A stretch of 64,000 bases of DNA from Arthrobacter sp. M4 (lineage in GTDB: Bacteria; Actinomycetota; Actinomycetes; Actinomycetales; Micrococcaceae): positions 496,001 to 560,000 of the forward strand of contig NZ_JAIWYX010000002.1 of NCBI RefSeq assembly GCF_020251205.1, given 5' to 3'. Positions 61,903-64,000 of the stretch are shown here, one piece after another; position 1 is the first letter of the stretch, and every line of letters begins with the position of its first letter. The position numbers were made by a program, and so were the translations under genes. The notes under the pieces were generated by a model. It had not been told where the DNA came from, ran no database searches, and saw only the letters and a program-made list of their open reading frames with translations.

Positions 61903-63018
61903 ATGACCAACCTCGAAACGGCGCCAGCCCAGGAAATCTGCCCTGCAGCCCACCCGGGACAGGGGCCATGCGTACAACTTTGGCCGGCCCGCAACGTGCC
62001 GCTGGGCGGCGTCCGGGCCATGACGGTGTCGCGAACCCTGCCACAGCGAGGGCTCCCGACGGTGGGTGCCTGGTGCTTCCTGGACAGCTTCGGACCCGAT
62101 CGCGTGGCCATGAGCGTTCTCCCCCACCCGCACATGGGTCTGCAAACAGTGACGTGGCCGTTGACGGGCTCCGTGCGGCACCGTGACAGCGTGGGAAGCG
62201 ACGTCGTTGTCCGGCCGGGCGAATTGAACATCATGACCGCCGGCCGGGGCATTTCCCACTCGGAGTTTTCGGTGCTGCCCAGCGGCAGCAATCCAGGTGG
62301 CGAAGATCAACCGCACGACGGCGGAACGGTCACCGAAGGCCGGGGCACCGGCGATGGCGGCGAGGGTGCCCCTGCGCCCGCCGCCGCGGCGGATCCAGCG
62401 GACATTCCTGTAGCAAGGGGCCTTCAGCTCTGGGTTGCGCTGCCGGATGCTGAGCGGCACCGGGCTCCGGCCTTTGAGCAACACAAGGACCTGCCCCAAG
62501 TGACCGGCCCGGGCTTTGAGGCAACAGTGATGGTGGGAACCTTTGCTGGCAAAACGTCGCCCGCAACCATGTACAGCCCCATTGTTGGAGCTGACGTGAA
62601 CGCGTCGGGGTCCGTTGAACTTCCCCTTGACCCGGACTTCGAACACGCCGTCCTGGTTCTCGACGGCGGCCTCTCCCTGGACGGTGAAAGTGTCCCGCCG
62701 GGCCCACTCGCCTACCTTGGTGCGGGCCGTAACTCACTGAACGCCGACGCCGAGCCGGAGACGCGCCTGCTGCTGCTGGGTGGTCGGCCGTTCGAAGAGG
62801 ACATCCTGATGTGGTGGAACTTCGTTGCCCGGACACACGAAGAGGTGGTGGAGGCCCGGAGCCAGTGGGAGAGCCTGGCGGCCCAACCAAACGGCGAGGC
62901 CGAGCAGTCCAGGTTTGGCTTGGTTAAGGGCCATGGACCAGATGCCGGAGTTGAAGCTGGAAGGATTCCCGCCCCGGAACTCCCCAGTGTCCGGCTGCGT
63001 CCGCGCACCCGCGGTTAG
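61903..63018 (+). CDS. Pirin-family bicupin
   Basis: A 371-residue cupin protein. The metal-binding region shows VLPHPHMGLQTVTWPLTG, then AGRGISHSEFS; a second cupin domain follows. Pirins bind iron and some have quercetin 2,3-dioxygenase activity. A Gly/Glu/Pro-rich insert of about 45 residues (about 133-175) separates the two domains and is unusual for the family. It is divergent from the NUDIX gene. Confidence 0.86.
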   Translation: MTNLETAPAQEICPAAHPGQGPCVQLWPARNVPLGGVRAMTVSRTLPQRGLPTVGAWCFLDSFGPDRVAMSVLPHPHMGLQTVTWPLTGSVRHRDSVGSDVVVRPGELNIMTAGRGISHSEFSVLPSGSNPGGEDQPHDGGTVTEGRGTGDGGEGAPAPAAAADPADIPVARGLQLWVALPDAERHRAPAFEQHKDLPQVTGPGFEATVMVGTFAGKTSPATMYSPIVGADVNASGSVELPLDPDFEHAVLVLDGGLSLDGESVPPGPLAYLGAGRNSLNADAEPETRLLLLGGRPFEEDILMWWNFVARTHEEVVEARSQWESLAAQPNGEAEQSRFGLVKGHGPDAGVEAGRIPAPELPSVRLRPRTRG

Positions 63019-63098
63019 GTTCCAACGCCCTTCCACGGCGTTTGTGTACAGCCACGTAAATCGCCATCAAGCGGTACGAATGTACCAAACTCCAGCAG

Positions 63099-63998
63099 TT
63101 AGCTCTCTTCAGCGAGGAGATGGAGTACGCCCATCACGGGCTCCTGGTCCAGCACGCGGACATCCGTGATTCCATGGGCTGCGAGCGCAGCCCGGAAGGC
63201 GTCTTGGAGGCGTGGCACGTTCATGCCCAGGCCGCCGCCCAGCACTACAGGCCCCCGGATCCGCAGTTGCCGTGCCGCCTGGGCTGCCAGGTCCGCAAGG
63301 TCCTGTCCTGCCTGTTCCACGAGCAGCCGACTAGCGGCGTGGCCCGCGTCGGCAGCCTCAATGACCAGCCGGGCCTGCTGCGCCCAATGCCGGCGACCCG
63401 TGGCCGCTGAGTGGAACATGGCAATGAGCTTGTTGGGGTCGTCCAGCCCGCACGCGGTCAACAGGGCCTGCGTTAGCTCGTCCGGGGGAAGCCCCTGGTT
63501 CATCCGCCGCAGGCTATGGCGGACGGCTTCCCGGCCAAGCCAGTAACCGCTACCCTCATCTCCGAGCAGATAGCCCCAGCCGCCCGCGCGGGCCTCATCG
63601 CCGTCGTCGTTCTTTCCCCACGCGGCTGAACCGGTTCCCGCTATAACAGCTACGCCCGTACTGCTGCGGCCTGCCGCCAGAAGCAGCCGGGAATCATGGA
63701 CAACCGTCACATCGGCGCCCGGGACGTGGGGTTCGATCAACGCGGCCAGCGCGCGGGCGTCGTCGTCGGTGTCAATGCCGCCGGAGCCCACATAGACGCG
63801 CGAAACCTTCCGCCCATCTGTGCCAGGACCACCTATCCGGGAAAATAGCTCGGCGATATTGGCAGCCGCCACCTCGCGCGGGACGTTCTGCACATTGGAA
63901 CTGCCGGTGCTGTCATCCCGGACGACGACGCCGTCCTCGAAGCGGACGCCGTGCGTCTTGGTGCCGCCAATATCCAGGCCAATCACGATCCCCTGCAT
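63099..63998 (-). CDS. N-acetylglucosamine kinase-like protein (BadF/BadG ATPase fold)
   Basis: A 299-residue actin-fold kinase. The phosphate-1 motif GLDIGGTKTHGVRFEDG is at the N-terminus; VIAGTGSAAWG and GGWGYLLGDEGSGYWLG (phosphate-2 and sugar region) follow, then VLGGGLGMNVPRL. This pattern fits the N-acetylglucosamine kinase/BadF-BadG group. Sugar specificity is inferred. The ATG is complete, two bases from the window end. Confidence 0.85.
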   Translation of the reverse strand: MQGIVIGLDIGGTKTHGVRFEDGVVVRDDSTGSSNVQNVPREVAAANIAELFSRIGGPGTDGRKVSRVYVGSGGIDTDDDARALAALIEPHVPGADVTVVHDSRLLLAAGRSSTGVAVIAGTGSAAWGKNDDGDEARAGGWGYLLGDEGSGYWLGREAVRHSLRRMNQGLPPDELTQALLTACGLDDPNKLIAMFHSAATGRRHWAQQARLVIEAADAGHAASRLLVEQAGQDLADLAAQAARQLRIRGPVVLGGGLGMNVPRLQDAFRAALAAHGITDVRVLDQEPVMGVLHLLAEES

Positions 63999-64000
63999 GG

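Noticed and set aside
63074..63087. Palindrome GGTACGAATGTACC between pirin and the kinase gene
   Set aside because: It lies between convergent gene ends, so an operator is unlikely; stem is short and no U-run follows.

Overview
The window is a stretch of core chromosome from a high-GC Gram-positive bacterium. Its gene content and gene order point to Arthrobacter sensu lato (Micrococcaceae, probably Paenarthrobacter or Pseudarthrobacter). Supporting signs are DUF3107 and DUF3117 genes, an actinobacterial-type DapD, the gluABCD glutamate transporter, an ECF sigma / zinc anti-sigma / tatB / mrp group, the fdxA-dapC pair, and many neighbourhoods that I recall from Mycobacterium tuberculosis. The genus is an inference. 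I see no rRNA or tRNA gene, CRISPR array, insertion sequence, prophage or plasmid function.

Layout. 0-2.8 kb: heme synthesis (hemG 5' end, hemE, divergent hemA). 2.9-5.4 kb: moeZ, a TetR regulator with a candidate operator, DUF3107 and a small membrane protein. 5.5-9.4 kb: thiamine genes, with thiO-thiS-thiG behind a TPP riboswitch, a pterin dehydratase fusion downstream, and divergent thiE. 9.4-14.8 kb: ferritin-like protein, RNB ribonuclease, DEAD-box helicase with a long leader, an orphan DNA methyltransferase and a small secreted protein. 15-22 kb: PHP phosphoesterase, Xaa-Pro aminopeptidase, a stress-type membrane protein and a three-gene operon (membrane-less MgtE-like sensor, DUF1003, Mrp). 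21.7-24.7 kb: tatB, anti-sigma factor, sigE, O-methyltransferase. 24.7-27.7 kb: DUF3117, GT-C-like membrane protein, DivIVA-domain protein, LOG hydrolase. 27.9-31.2 kb: gluABCD. 31.2-38.2 kb: lysine/diaminopimelate genes dapE, dapD and dapC with fdxA, and gltA. 38.3-42.1 kb: small proteins, typA and a secreted SGNH lipoprotein. 42.2-49.6 kb: an oligopeptide ABC operon plus a separate solute-binding-like protein that lacks a signal peptide. 49.7-55.2 kb: ychF, rmuC, ispH and xseAB. 55.3-64 kb: PPK2, AlaA-type aminotransferase, a glycine-betaine-type ABC operon, NUDIX hydrolase, pirin and an N-acetylglucosamine-kinase-like protein.

Expression. The clearest cross-cutting signal is regulatory. 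At least fourteen genes have TANNNT exactly six bases before the start codon, which is the geometry of leaderless transcripts. Four divergent pairs carry this on both sides. Operons elsewhere use ATGA overlaps and Shine-Dalgarno sequences. Strong hairpins separate convergent genes and also follow two binding-protein genes inside ABC operons.

I found no obviously new defence or mobile system. The best candidates for less-described biology are the MgtE-like/DUF1003 pair, the orphan methyltransferase next to the helicase, the small upstream ORF in the helicase leader, and the paired palindromes upstream of oppA.
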